DNA of 64,000 nucleotides from Microbacterium hatanonis (GCF_008017415.1 NZ_VRSV01000001.1:496001-560000); one strand, 5' to 3'. Positions 53,469 through 62,573 are shown, counted from the first letter of the stretch. Notes: generated by a model from the sequence alone, not told the origin. Program-made: numbers and translations.

Positions 53469-53945
53469 ATGACCGATGCGCTCCCCGCCCGCAGTCAGCT
53501 GGTCGCTGCCCGCCTTCGCGAGGCGGGCATCACGGGTGAGATCCGTGTGCTGCCCGATGCGGCGTCGACCGCCGCCCTGGCCGCCGCAGCGCTCGGCGTC
53601 GAGGTCGGGGCCATTGCGAACAGCCTCATCTTCCTCGGCGACGGCGAACCGTTGCTCGTCATGACCAGCGGCGCCCACCGCGTCGACACGGCCGCTCTGG
53701 CGGAACGTCTCGGCCTCGCCCGCATCACCCGGGCCGGCGCCGATCAGGTGCGCGAGGCCACGGGTCAGGCCATCGGCGGCGTCGCGCCGACCGGCCACCC
53801 CGCGCCGATCCGCACCGTCGTCGACGAGGCGCTGGCGGAGTACCCGCAGCTGTGGGCGGCGGGCGGCACGCCGCATACCGTCTTCCCGCTCACGTTCGAC
53901 GAACTCGTGAGCCTGACCGGCGCCCCGGTCGTCAAAGTCGACTGA
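53469..53945 (+). CDS. YbaK/EbsC-type aminoacyl-tRNA deacylase
   Basis: A 158-residue stand-alone editing domain that hydrolyses misacylated tRNA, usually Cys- or Ala-tRNA(Pro). Visible features are the substrate-pocket segment VEVGAIANSLIFLGDGEPLL, the TSGAHRVDTAALAERLG stretch, GQAIGGVAPTGHPAPIRTVV near 100 containing the conserved G-x-P and the catalytic region, and the final WAAGGTPHTVFPLTFDELV. Full length for the family. Its exact amino-acid specificity cannot be read from sequence. It converges with the debranching-enzyme gene over a pair of terminator hairpins. Confidence 0.9.
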   Translation: MTDALPARSQLVAARLREAGITGEIRVLPDAASTAALAAAALGVEVGAIANSLIFLGDGEPLLVMTSGAHRVDTAALAERLGLARITRAGADQVREATGQAIGGVAPTGHPAPIRTVVDEALAEYPQLWAAGGTPHTVFPLTFDELVSLTGAPVVKVD

Positions 53946-53980
53946 CAGGCCGCCTCGCGAATGCGGTGAAATCGGCCGAG

Positions 53981-54039
53981 GTCGGTGCCCTTGATCGCTC
54001 AAGAGCACCGACACCGACCGATTCGCCCGATTCGGGCGA
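53981..54039. terminator. Tandem hairpins between convergent genes
   Basis: Hairpin 1 (53981-54012) has a 14-bp stem with one mismatch and TCGC loop. Hairpin 2 (54023-54039) is TCGCCCG-ATT-CGGGCGA, touching the stop codon of the debranching-enzyme gene. They probably terminate transcription from both sides. Confidence 0.7.
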
Positions 54040-55974
54040 TCAGCGCTTCAGCGCCTGGAGGCAGGTCACGGCGGCCGCCGCCGACCACGCCTGCGGGCGG
54101 CAGGCGGCGGGGTAGGGCGTCGGCACGGTGGTCTCGGTCGACGGGTCGCCGGAGTGCAGCTCGGGTACGCGGTAGGCGAAGCCCTCGGCGGCGTCGAGCA
54201 GTCCGTCGACGACGGTGCGGGCCTGGTCGCCGAGGCCGGCGCGCAGCATCCCGTGCACGGCGATCGCGGTGTCGTGCACCCAGACGCTGCCACCGTGGTA
54301 CGACAGCGGCCAGTAGCCGGCCGCGCCGGTCGACATGGTGCGGATGCCGAAGCCGCTCGAGACGGAGGGCCCGAGGAGCAGGTCGGCGACGCGGCGCTCG
54401 TCGTCGGCGTCGAGGATGCCCGTGCCGAGCAGGTGCCCGATGTTGCTCGTGAGGGTGTCGACGGGATGCTTCGCGTGATCGAGCGCGATCGCGGGGTAGC
54501 GGCCCTCGGGCGTCTCGACCCAGTAGGCCTCGGCGAACCGGGCCTTCAGGTCGGCCGCCCAGGCGCGCAGGGCCGCGGTGTCGTCGGTGCCGTCGCCGAA
54601 CGCGTCGAGCAGGTCGGCGCCGGCCAAGGCGGCCTCGTAGGCGTAGCCCTGCACCTCGCAGAGCGCGATCGGCCCCTCGGCCAGCCGGCCGTCGCGCCAC
54701 TGGATCGAGTCTCCAGAGTCCTTCCAGCCCTGGTTCGCCAGGCCGGTTCCGAGGCGGTCGATGTAGTCGAGGAAGCCGTCGCCGTCGCTGTCGCCCGACT
54801 CGCGCAACCAGGTCAGAGCGCCGCGCAGGGCGGGCAGCAGATCGCGCACCTCGTGCTGCGGCATGCCCGCGCGCCAGGCATCCGCGAGCAGGCAGATCCA
54901 CAGCGGCGTCGAGTCGACGCTGCCGTAGTATAGCGGGGGGAGCACGATCCCTTCGCCAGGGATCTCGAGGGCCGATCCGCGCAGCTCGTGCAGGATCTTG
55001 CCCGGCTCCTGCGCGGTGGCCGGGTCGTCGTGCTCTCCCTGCAGGCGGGCCAGCACGCGCAGGGTGGAGGCGGCCAGCCGCACGTCGAGGGGGAGCGCGA
55101 GCCGCGCCGCCCAGATCGAGTCGCGGCCGAAGAGCGTGAAGAACCACGGCGCACCGGCCGCGTAGAACTCATCGTCGGGGGCCCCGGGGAGGGCGAGCCG
55201 CAGGGCGTCCAGGTCTCCGAGCGCGGTCTCGAGCCATCGAGCGAGGCGGGGGTCGGGGGCGGATGCTGCGACGGATGCGGCGTTCCAGGGTGGGGCCGAT
55301 GTCGCCGCCTGCACGACGAGAGCGGGGTCGGCGAGCTCGATCGACCACTCGACGCTCGCGCTCCCGCGCGGCTCGAGGTCGAGGTGCCATGTCGCGACGA
55401 TCTCGCCGTCGTCCTGGCCGACGCGGGCGCCGGGGGCGGAGAGCGTGAACGAGGGGGATCCGCCGGTGACGGTAGCCGCCGCATCCGCCACCTCCACACG
55501 GGTCTCGCGCGGGCGGTCGACGCCCGACTTGACCTCGTGCAGCAGCGCGAAGTCGGGGGTGAGTCGCAGCTCGAGGTCGGTCACCCGCGCCTCGGCGATC
55601 TGCGAGCGGAGGGTCCACGTCTCGGTGAGGCGGCCGGCGTGTACACGGCGCTCGCGGAGGATGCGCACCTTCGGGTCGGGGGCGGGGTCGTCCAGACCCC
55701 GCAAGAGCCCGCCGAAGACGACGCGCGAGGGACCGTCGGGTGCGACCGAGATCCACTCGATCGTCGACCCCTCGCACGTCAGCGCGAGGGCGCGGAGGTG
55801 CCGCACGTCGCCGTGGTAGACGCCGTCGATGGCCGCGTCGCCGATGTCGCCGCCGCGCCCCGACCAGACCTGGGTGGGGGCGCGCAGCGCGATGATCGCG
55901 TCGCTGAGCAGCGGCTGCAGCGGCCTCGGCGGAGCCTCGGCGCGGTTGTCGATGTCGGTGATGGGGTGCGTCAT
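54040..55974 (-). CDS. Glycogen-debranching-type glucosidase (GDE N-terminal plus six-hairpin domain)
   Basis: A 644-residue amylo-alpha-1,6-glucosidase-like protein. The N-terminal beta-domain (about 20-200) contains GVYHGDVRHLRALALTCEG. The catalytic (alpha/alpha)6 barrel from about 270 includes APWFFTLFGRDSIWAARLAL, LYYGSVDSTPLWICLLADAW and DSGDSIQWRDGRLAEGPIAL, with conserved Asp/Glu residues of the clade. It probably releases glucose or another sugar from oligosaccharides in the cytoplasm, as no signal peptide is present. The ATG at 55974 overlaps the stop of the preceding permease gene by 4 bp, so it is the last gene of the LacI-controlled ABC operon. Confidence 0.85.
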   Translation of the reverse strand: MTHPITDIDNRAEAPPRPLQPLLSDAIIALRAPTQVWSGRGGDIGDAAIDGVYHGDVRHLRALALTCEGSTIEWISVAPDGPSRVVFGGLLRGLDDPAPDPKVRILRERRVHAGRLTETWTLRSQIAEARVTDLELRLTPDFALLHEVKSGVDRPRETRVEVADAAATVTGGSPSFTLSAPGARVGQDDGEIVATWHLDLEPRGSASVEWSIELADPALVVQAATSAPPWNAASVAASAPDPRLARWLETALGDLDALRLALPGAPDDEFYAAGAPWFFTLFGRDSIWAARLALPLDVRLAASTLRVLARLQGEHDDPATAQEPGKILHELRGSALEIPGEGIVLPPLYYGSVDSTPLWICLLADAWRAGMPQHEVRDLLPALRGALTWLRESGDSDGDGFLDYIDRLGTGLANQGWKDSGDSIQWRDGRLAEGPIALCEVQGYAYEAALAGADLLDAFGDGTDDTAALRAWAADLKARFAEAYWVETPEGRYPAIALDHAKHPVDTLTSNIGHLLGTGILDADDERRVADLLLGPSVSSGFGIRTMSTGAAGYWPLSYHGGSVWVHDTAIAVHGMLRAGLGDQARTVVDGLLDAAEGFAYRVPELHSGDPSTETTVPTPYPAACRPQAWSAAAAVTCLQALKR

Positions 55975-56894
55975 TCTTTGACGGCTCCTTCGCTGGAGTT
56001 CATGATGCGGCGCTGGAAGATGAAGAACATCACCGCGACGGGGATGGTCATGATCGCGGCCGCCGCGAGCTTGATCGGATATTCGTTGCCCTGACTGAGC
56101 TGACCGCTGGCGAGGGACGCCACACCCTTGGTCAGGGTGGTGAGCGCGGGCGACTGGGTGGACACGATGAAGTGGCTCAGCTCGTTCCACGACCCCTGGA
56201 ACGACAGGATCACGATGGTGATGAGCGCCGGCCGGGCCATGGGGAGCACCACCGACCAGAACACACGGAAGGTGCCGGCTCCGTCGATGCGCGCCTGCTC
56301 CTCGACCGACGGGGGGATCGAGTCGAAGAAGTTCTTCATGATGAACACCCCCGCCGCGTCCACCAGCAGCGGCAGGATCATGCCCGCGTAGGAGTCGTAG
56401 ATGCCGAGCTGGTTGATCACGAGGAACTTCGGGATGAGCAGCACCACCGTCGGCACGGCCATCACGGCGATCAGAGCCGCGAAGATCAGTCCGCGCCCGC
56501 GGAACGTCAGCCGCGCCAGGGCGTACCCGGCGAGGGAGGCGAAGAACACGCGACCGGCCGTGACGAAGATCGTGACGATCGCCGAGTTCATGAACCACAC
56601 CGGGAAGTCCGACGATCCGAAGAGGCGCTCGTACGCGGCGACGGTGAAGGGGTTCGGGATGAGGGAGAGCGGATCGGCAGTCGCGTCGGCGTTGGTCTTG
56701 AAACCGGTCGCCACCTGCACGAGGAACGGAGTGATGTAGACGAGCGCCAGGAGGATCAGCACCGCGTAGAGCACGAGCTGCCACGCGAGCACCTTGCGGG
56801 GGAGGTGCACACGGCGCTTCGGCGCGCGAGCGGGCCGGGGCCTCTCCTTCTGCTCGACGAGAACCGTCGTCTGGGCGGGGGTTGTGCCGCTCAT
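55971..56894 (-). CDS. Sugar ABC transporter permease (MalG-like)
   Basis: A 307-residue inner-membrane permease of the carbohydrate-uptake CUT1 group with six membrane helices. The EAA-loop, which contacts the ATPase, is SVEEQARIDGAGTFRVFWSV followed by VLPMARPALIT near 205-235. The N-terminal 35 residues are cytoplasmic and basic. Start and stop both overlap neighbouring genes by 4 bp (ATGA). No ATPase gene is in the operon; a shared MsiK-type ATPase elsewhere is the usual actinobacterial solution. Confidence 0.92.
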   Translation of the reverse strand: MSGTTPAQTTVLVEQKERPRPARAPKRRVHLPRKVLAWQLVLYAVLILLALVYITPFLVQVATGFKTNADATADPLSLIPNPFTVAAYERLFGSSDFPVWFMNSAIVTIFVTAGRVFFASLAGYALARLTFRGRGLIFAALIAVMAVPTVVLLIPKFLVINQLGIYDSYAGMILPLLVDAAGVFIMKNFFDSIPPSVEEQARIDGAGTFRVFWSVVLPMARPALITIVILSFQGSWNELSHFIVSTQSPALTTLTKGVASLASGQLSQGNEYPIKLAAAAIMTIPVAVMFFIFQRRIMNSSEGAVKE

Positions 56895-58033
56895 CGTGCG
56901 GCCTCCTTCCGGCGCGGTGTGCTGTGCACCTCGTACTGGCGCGCACGGCGGCGCGAGACGGGGCGGTCGCGAAGAACCCATCGCTGCAGGATCGTGAAGA
57001 ACACGATGATCACGAAGAGCACGAAGGCGATCGCGGCTCCTCGTCCCCATTCCTGTGAGAGGAAGGCCGACTCGTAGCTGAGGTACGCCGGGGTGACCGT
57101 GGTCTTGCCCGGTCCGCCCTGCGTTCCGGTGTAGATCTGGTCGAAGACCTGCCAGCACCCGATGAGACCGAGGGTCAGCACGGTGAACAGCGCCGGCTTC
57201 AGCTGCGGGAGCGTCACGCGCCAGAACCGCTGCCACGCGTTGGCGCCGTCCATCATCGCGGCCTCCTCGACGTCGCCGCCGATGTTCTGCAGGCCCGCGA
57301 GGAAGAGCAGCATGAACGTGCCCGACGTGGTGAAGACGGCCATCAGCATGAAGGCCGACATCGCCACGGAGGGTCCGGCGAGCCAGTCCCACCACGACAG
57401 ACCCAGGAAGCTGTTGCCGGTGAGCGCGGCGGGGCCGGAGGTGACCCCGAACGCGCCGAGGATGTTGTGGAGCACGCCGCTGGGCTCGTTGAACCAGTTC
57501 GGGCCATTGATACCCACCCACGAGAGCACCTCGTTCACCGCGCCCGAGGCCGAGAAGAGGAAGAGCCACAGCACGGTGATCGCGACCGAGCTCGTCACCG
57601 ACGGGAAGTAGAACGCGGTGCGGAAGAAGCCGCGGCCGCGCAGGACCGCCCGGTTCACCAGCAGCGCGAGGAACAGCGACAGGGCGGTCTGCAGCGGAAC
57701 GACGAGCAGCACGTACCAGGCGTTGTTGCGCAGCGCCGTGCCGAAGTCGCGCTCGGCGAGGCCGCCGCCCGTGGTGATCTCGGCGTAGTTGTCGAGGCCG
57801 ACGAAGCCGACGGAGGGGGAGAGGGGGCTGCCGCGCCCGGTCCAGTCCGAGAAGCTCACCCATAGCGCCATGAGCACCGGGACGAGGAGGAAGACGCCGA
57901 GGATCACGAGGACCGGGAGCGTGAAGAGCCACCCGGCGGCGGCCTCGCCGCGCCGGATCCCCTTTCCGGAGGATCCGGCGCGACGAGGCCCGCCCTGACG
58001 GGCGGCGTCGGGCGCGGTGGCCAGAGCGGTCAT
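56891..58033 (-). CDS. Sugar ABC transporter permease (MalF-like)
   Basis: A 380-residue CUT1 permease with six main membrane helices, a Pro/Gly/Arg-rich N-terminus of 30 residues, and the EAA-loop DVEEAAMMDGANAWQRFWRV and TLPQLKPALFTV near 257-285. WVSFSDWTGRGSPLSPSVGF near 60 is the usual first periplasmic segment. It lies 7 nt after the binding-protein gene and overlaps the second permease by 4 bp. It imports an oligosaccharide whose identity is suggested only by the accompanying debranching-type enzyme. Confidence 0.92.
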   Translation of the reverse strand: MTALATAPDAARQGGPRRAGSSGKGIRRGEAAAGWLFTLPVLVILGVFLLVPVLMALWVSFSDWTGRGSPLSPSVGFVGLDNYAEITTGGGLAERDFGTALRNNAWYVLLVVPLQTALSLFLALLVNRAVLRGRGFFRTAFYFPSVTSSVAITVLWLFLFSASGAVNEVLSWVGINGPNWFNEPSGVLHNILGAFGVTSGPAALTGNSFLGLSWWDWLAGPSVAMSAFMLMAVFTTSGTFMLLFLAGLQNIGGDVEEAAMMDGANAWQRFWRVTLPQLKPALFTVLTLGLIGCWQVFDQIYTGTQGGPGKTTVTPAYLSYESAFLSQEWGRGAAIAFVLFVIIVFFTILQRWVLRDRPVSRRRARQYEVHSTPRRKEAAR

Positions 58034-58040
58034 GTCCGAC

Positions 58041-59279
58041 CTATTCGACGATCGCTTCGAGGTTGGACTGCGCCGTGTCGAGCATCGCCTGCGGGTCGCC
58101 GGTCTTGAGCGACTCCAGCTGTGCGTTGAAATCCTTCACGACGTCGGCGGCACCGGCCATGTTCGGCGGGAACTGCGCGTACTCCGCACCGGCGAGGAAC
58201 GCCTCGAGCTCGGGGTTCGCCTGCGTCCACGCATCCGCGGCCGACTGGATGGAGGGCATCGGTCCGAAGGCCTCCGAGAACGCGAGCTGCTGGTCGGTGC
58301 CGGTCAGGTACTCGACGAGGTCGCGGGCGGAGTCCTGGTTGGGGCTGTCGGCGGCGATGCCCCAGCAGTTGGTGAACTGCAGGGTGCCCTTGCCGCCGGG
58401 GCCCTCGGGGAGTTCGGCGACGGTGTAGTTCACGTCGGGGTAGTCGTTCGTGAGGGCGCCGGTGATCCAGTTGCCCTCGATCGTCATGGCCGCGGCGCCC
58501 GTGCCGAAGGCCTCTCCGCCCCAGCCCGCGCCGACGTCGGCAGCGAACGCGAACGAACCGGCATTGAGCTGCTCCTTGAGGTAGGTGAGCGCCTCGACGT
58601 TCTCCGAGCTGTTCGCCACGGCCTGTCCGTCGACCACCATGCCACCGCCGGCCTGGGCCATGAACGCGCCCACCCGCTGGTACTCGGCTCCGAAGGCGAG
58701 ACCGACGTGGCCGTCGGCGGTGAGCCGCTGCGCGACGGAGGCGAGCTCGTCCCAGTCCGTCGGGATGTCAGCGTCTGTGAGACCCGCGGCCGCCCACATG
58801 TCGGAGTTGATGATGAGGGCGAGGGTCGAGAAGTCTTTCGGTGCGCAGTAGAACTGGCCGTCGAGGGTGAAGTTCTCCACGAGCGACGGGTAGAAGTCGT
58901 CCTTGTTCGCGAGACCGTCACCGTACGCGGCGATCGAGCCGTTCGCGGCGTAGCCGGCGAGAGCCTCGGGCGCGAGGTAGAACAGGTCGGGCGGCGATCC
59001 GGCTGCGAAGCCCTGGGAGAGCTGCTGGGGGAGATCGTTCGCCGTCTGCACGGTCGCGTCGATGCCCGACTCCGCCGACCATGCGTCGACGGCGGACTGG
59101 ACGGCTGCCGTCTCGGCGTCGCCCGAGGAGCCGATGAGGATGTTGAGGGATCCGCCGCCGGCGGCCGATCCGGATTCTGCGGGCTCGGAGAATCCCGATC
59201 CGCAGGCGGTGAGGGCCAGGGCGCTCGCGGTGAGCAGCGCTCCTGTCCCGATGAGTGCGCGGGTGGTGTGCCGTGCCAT
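58041..59279 (-). CDS. Sugar ABC transporter substrate-binding lipoprotein
   Basis: A 412-residue extracellular solute-binding protein of family 1. The signal peptide (residues 1-25) ends in the lipobox LTAC, so it is lipid-anchored at Cys26. The mature part begins with a Gly/Ser linker, then SLNILIGSSGDAETAAVQSA. The hinge and binding region includes GEAFGTGAAAMTIEGNWITG near 265, and the closing segment NCWGIAADSPNQDSARDLVE is near 310. It delivers substrate to the two permeases. First gene of the operon, with GAAGGAG upstream and a LacI-type operator 35 nt before its start. Confidence 0.93.
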   Translation of the reverse strand: MARHTTRALIGTGALLTASALALTACGSGFSEPAESGSAAGGGSLNILIGSSGDAETAAVQSAVDAWSAESGIDATVQTANDLPQQLSQGFAAGSPPDLFYLAPEALAGYAANGSIAAYGDGLANKDDFYPSLVENFTLDGQFYCAPKDFSTLALIINSDMWAAAGLTDADIPTDWDELASVAQRLTADGHVGLAFGAEYQRVGAFMAQAGGGMVVDGQAVANSSENVEALTYLKEQLNAGSFAFAADVGAGWGGEAFGTGAAAMTIEGNWITGALTNDYPDVNYTVAELPEGPGGKGTLQFTNCWGIAADSPNQDSARDLVEYLTGTDQQLAFSEAFGPMPSIQSAADAWTQANPELEAFLAGAEYAQFPPNMAGAADVVKDFNAQLESLKTGDPQAMLDTAQSNLEAIVE

Positions 59280-59313
59280 GTGTCTCTTCTCCTTCGACGA
59301 GGCATGTGAGGAC

Positions 59314-59331
59314 AGTTTGAACGATCAAACT
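59314..59331. promoter_or_regulatory. LacI-type operator 1 (ABC operon side)
   Basis: Arms AGTTTGA and TCAAACT are exact complements around ACGA. The core TTTGAACGATC recurs at 59405-59415 next to lacI. It lies in the leader/promoter of the minus-strand ABC operon. Confidence 0.7.
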
Positions 59332-59403
59332 ACTCTGGTTCGTCTAAGGTACGGATGCGGCCGGGCGGATGTCAAGGCTCGAGAAGGTCACCGTAAGATG
59401 ACG

Positions 59404-59415
59404 ATTTGAACGATC
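59404..59415. promoter_or_regulatory. LacI-type operator 2 (lacI side)
   Basis: ATTTGAACGATC repeats the core of operator 1, 80 bp away, ending 15 nt before the lacI start. It suggests autoregulation or looping. Confidence 0.5.
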
Positions 59416-59430
59416 CCACCGGAGGTTTCC

Positions 59431-60438
59431 ATGGCGAAGGCGCCCACCGTCGAAGACGTGGCCCGTGTGGCCGGGGTGTCTCGTCAGACCGTGTCGAACG
59501 TGCTGAACACTCCGGAGATCGTGCGCGACGAGACCCGCCACAAGGTCGAGGCCGCGATCGCCGGCCTCGGCTACCGCCCGCACATGGCCGCGCGGCGCTT
59601 GCGCACCCGCCGCAGCTCGACGATCGGCATCCACCTCGACTCCTACGCCGGCGGGATCTCGGGTGTCGTGCTCGACCGCTTCGTCCACGCGCTCACGGAT
59701 CGCGCCGGAGACCGCGCGATGCGCGTGCTGCTCTACACGGCCCGCTCGCCCGAGGAGGAGATCGCACGCCTGCGCGATCTCCTCGAGGGCGGTGAAGTCG
59801 ACGCCGTCGTCATCACCGGCACATTCCATGGCGACCCCCGCACCGGGTGGCTGGTGGAACGCGCGCTCCCGTTCGTCTCGTTCGGCCGACCCTGGGGTGC
59901 CGATGACGTGGCGCAGCCCGCCCATCTCTGGGTCGACGTCGACGGCGCGGCCGGTACCCGGGACGCGACGACCTACGCCGCCGAGTCGGCGGGGTCGAGG
60001 GTCGCGTTCCTCGGGTGGCCGGCCGGTTCGGGAACCGGAGACGATCGCGAACGCGGATGGCGCGAGGCGTTGGCCGCGACCGGCGGCGCAGGCCCGCGGT
60101 GGGTCAGCGAGGAGCGGGTCGACGCCGCGCGCGCGGTCGTCGGTGCGGCGCTCGCCGACGATCCGGTCGACGCGATCGTCTGCGCCAGCGACTCCCTCGC
60201 GATCGGCGCACACCTCGCGGCGACGGCGGCAGGGCGACCCGACCTGCTCGTCGTGGGGTTCGACAACACCCCCGCCGTCGAGGCGCTCGGCCTCTCCAGC
60301 GTGGAGCAGCTGCCCGAGAAGGTCGCGGCGGGCGCTCTGGAGCTGCTGATGGGCGAGACCGGCAGCATCGTCGCGCCGAGGCCCGCAGCATCCGGCTCGG
60401 CACACGTGCTCGTCGAGCCGCGCCTCGTGACCCGCTGA
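59431..60438 (+). CDS. LacI-family transcriptional regulator
   Basis: A 335-residue repressor. The N-terminal helix-turn-helix is TVEDVARVAGVSRQTVSNVL (residues 5-24), with hinge segment GLGYRPHMAARRLRTRR. The periplasmic-binding-protein-like sugar domain follows, with GDRAMRVLLYTARSPEEEI, AVVITGTFHGD, and IVCASDSLAIGAHLAATAAG near 245. GGAGG lies 5 nt before the ATG. It diverges from the sugar ABC/debranching operon and has two matching operator sites between the genes, so it most likely represses that operon until its sugar is bound. Confidence 0.93.
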   Translation: MAKAPTVEDVARVAGVSRQTVSNVLNTPEIVRDETRHKVEAAIAGLGYRPHMAARRLRTRRSSTIGIHLDSYAGGISGVVLDRFVHALTDRAGDRAMRVLLYTARSPEEEIARLRDLLEGGEVDAVVITGTFHGDPRTGWLVERALPFVSFGRPWGADDVAQPAHLWVDVDGAAGTRDATTYAAESAGSRVAFLGWPAGSGTGDDRERGWREALAATGGAGPRWVSEERVDAARAVVGAALADDPVDAIVCASDSLAIGAHLAATAAGRPDLLVVGFDNTPAVEALGLSSVEQLPEKVAAGALELLMGETGSIVAPRPAASGSAHVLVEPRLVTR

Positions 60439-60454
60439 GCCTGTTCTCGCGGCC

Positions 60455-60922
60455 TCAGCCGGGCGTCAGCAGCGTGAACTCGTCGGGCGGCACGATGCCG
60501 ACGTCGTTCCAGTCGCCGTCGTTCCAGGTGAACAGCCCCACCGCGCCGGTGGTCATCCCGACCTCTCGACCCGACAGCTCGCTCACCAGCTCGCTGACAC
60601 CCGGGTCGTGCGAGACGACCGTGAGTTCGGCGGCCCCGTGGGCGCGGGCGATGGCGAGGATGCGGTCGGCGGGGGCGGCGTACAGGTCGGCGTCCTCGAC
60701 GACCGTCGTGCCGAAGGCCTCGGCGAACGCGGCCGCCGTCGCCGTCGCTCGGGCCGCGGTGCTCGAGAGCACGACCTCCGACCTCACTCCCGATCGCAGA
60801 ACGCGCGCGGCCGCGGCGGCGGCGTCGCGCAGACCCTGCGGGCTCAACCGTCGCTCGTGGTCGACGAGCTCGAACCCGCCGTGCTCGGCCTTGGCGTGAC
60901 GGACCACTGCGAGCTGGATCAT
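60455..60922 (-). CDS. SixA-like phosphohistidine phosphatase
   Basis: A 155-residue histidine-phosphatase-superfamily protein. The catalytic RHA motif is in IQLAVVRHAKAEHGG (residues 2-16), R-A-T-A-T-A near 58 matches the second Arg region, and VVSHDPGVSELVSELSG near 102 holds the second catalytic His. SixA removes phosphate from histidine phosphotransfer domains in E. coli; targets here are unknown. The ATG at 60922 overlaps the GGCT gene stop by 4 bp. Confidence 0.85.
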   Translation of the reverse strand: MIQLAVVRHAKAEHGGFELVDHERRLSPQGLRDAAAAAARVLRSGVRSEVVLSSTAARATATAAAFAEAFGTTVVEDADLYAAPADRILAIARAHGAAELTVVSHDPGVSELVSELSGREVGMTTGAVGLFTWNDGDWNDVGIVPPDEFTLLTPG

Positions 60923-61293
60923 GCGCCGACCCCCGCCGCAGCGGCGTAGACCCACGCGGTGCGACCGCTGGCGAGGGTGACCTCGACCCGGCGGTACACG
61001 GCGACCTCGTACTCGTCGGCGGCATCGAGCTCGTCTTCGGTGACCCACAGCACGGTGCCCACGACCTTGTCGCGGGCACTGCCCGTGCGGCGCAGCACCG
61101 AGTGCACGGCCGACCCCGAGAGCTTCACGACGCGCGGGTCGTCGACGTCGACGTCGACGGTGGTGTAACCGGGGAGCACGTCGTCCTCGCCCTCGACGAG
61201 GCGCCCGAACGTGTCGAGCTGCACTTCGGGGAGCTGCAGGGTTCCGTATGTGAAAAGCGCCTGATCGGCGGATGCTTCGGCCACGGAGATCAC
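60919..61293 (-). CDS. Gamma-glutamylcyclotransferase-family protein
   Basis: A 124-residue GGCT/AIG2-like protein. The substrate-loop signature FTYGTLQLPEVQLDTFGRLV is at residues 14-33, and ELDAADEYEVAVYRRVEVTL near 85-104 matches the conserved Glu region and core strands. Such enzymes cleave gamma-glutamyl amino acids to 5-oxoproline, but the small bacterial versions are not well characterised. The GTG start at 61293 overlaps the DUF445 stop by 4 bp (GTGA), and its stop overlaps sixA, so three genes are coupled. Confidence 0.88.
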   Translation of the reverse strand: MISVAEASADQALFTYGTLQLPEVQLDTFGRLVEGEDDVLPGYTTVDVDVDDPRVVKLSGSAVHSVLRRTGSARDKVVGTVLWVTEDELDAADEYEVAVYRRVEVTLASGRTAWVYAAAAGVGA

Positions 61294-62573
61294 GCTACCG
61301 CCCCGCCCAGCACGACGTGGGCGAGCGTGAAGATCGCGGCACCCGCGAGCGCCCCGACGATCGTGCCGTTCAGGCGGATGTACTGCAGGTCTCGTCCGAC
61401 CATGAGCTCGATCTTCTCGGTGGTCTCGGCCGGGTCCCACCGCTGCACGGTGTCGGTGATGATCGAGGCGATGTCGTGGCGGTAGCGCTCGACGACGAAG
61501 ACCGCGGCGTCGATGACCCACCCGTCGACGCGGGCCTGCAGCGCCGCATCCGTCTCGAGCCGTTCGCCGATGTCGACCAGCGCGTCGGCTGCCCGCACGC
61601 GCAGGCCGCTCTGCGGATCGGCGAGCGCGGAGAGCAGCCCGGTCTTCGCGGTCTCCCAGGCCTCGGAGGCGAGGCCCCGCACGCGGGGGCTGTCGAAGAC
61701 CGAGACCTTCGCGTCTTCGAGGCGCCCGATGGTGGCGGGATCGTGCTGGAGGTTGTCTGCCAGACGAGCGAGGTAGGCGTCGATGGCGTGACGGGCGGGG
61801 TGGTCCTGGTCGGCGCGCACGGCGGAGACGAACGACACCGCCTCGCGGTAGAGCGTGTCGTCGATGAGCCGCACGACCATGCTCGGCACCCACGAGGGAA
61901 GCCGTCGCGAGACGACGCCGTCGAAGGCCTGCGGGTTGTCGTTCAGCCAGTTGACGATGTTCTCGGCCGCGAGGTCGACCGCCCCGTGATGCGCGCCCGA
62001 CTCGGTGACCTTCTCGAGCCAGCCGCCGAGCGAGGGCCCCCAGTCGGGGGCGATGAGGTGCTCGCGGGCGAGGTCGCCGATGAGCTCGCTCACGTCGTCG
62101 TCGCTGAGGGCTCCGAGCACCGCCGTGGCGACCGATGCGCCCTCGGTCGCCACGCGCTCGGCATTGGCGCGCTGACGGAGCCACCCGCCGAAGCGGGCGG
62201 CGAGCGGGGTGCCCTCCAAGCGGGCGCGGACGACGGGGCCGGACAGGAAGTTCGTCTCGACGAACTCGCCGAGGGTGCGGCCGATCTCGTCTTTGCGCCT
62301 CGGGATGATCGCGGTGTGGGGGATGGGTAGCCCGAGCGGCCGGCGGAACAGCGCCGTCACCGCGAACCAGTCGGCCAGGGCGCCGACCATGCCTCCCTCG
62401 GCCGCCGCGCGCACCCACTGCAGCCAGGGGTAGCGCTCCTGGAACAGGTACGCGACGACGAACAGCACCGCCATGAAGACGAGTGCGCCGAGCGCGACGC
62501 CCTTCATCTGACGCAGGCCGCGCCGCCGTTCGAGGTCGGCTGGAGTCAGCAGGGCCACGGGGGTGGGGGACAT
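61290..62573 (-). CDS. DUF445 membrane protein
   Basis: A 427-residue DUF445 protein. A hydrophobic helix at about 25-45 (VALGALVFMAVLFVVAYLFQ) and a second at the C-terminus (IVGALAGAAIFTLAHVVLGG) enclose a large helical soluble domain. The signature GGMVGALADWFAVTALFRRP is near 59-78, then HTAIIPRRKDEIGRTLGEFV. The function is unknown; YheB/YjiN-type proteins belong here. First gene of the coupled DUF445-GGCT-SixA run and 67 nt after the acyl-CoA dehydrogenase stop. Confidence 0.88.
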   Translation of the reverse strand: MSPTPVALLTPADLERRRGLRQMKGVALGALVFMAVLFVVAYLFQERYPWLQWVRAAAEGGMVGALADWFAVTALFRRPLGLPIPHTAIIPRRKDEIGRTLGEFVETNFLSGPVVRARLEGTPLAARFGGWLRQRANAERVATEGASVATAVLGALSDDDVSELIGDLAREHLIAPDWGPSLGGWLEKVTESGAHHGAVDLAAENIVNWLNDNPQAFDGVVSRRLPSWVPSMVVRLIDDTLYREAVSFVSAVRADQDHPARHAIDAYLARLADNLQHDPATIGRLEDAKVSVFDSPRVRGLASEAWETAKTGLLSALADPQSGLRVRAADALVDIGERLETDAALQARVDGWVIDAAVFVVERYRHDIASIITDTVQRWDPAETTEKIELMVGRDLQYIRLNGTIVGALAGAAIFTLAHVVLGGAVA

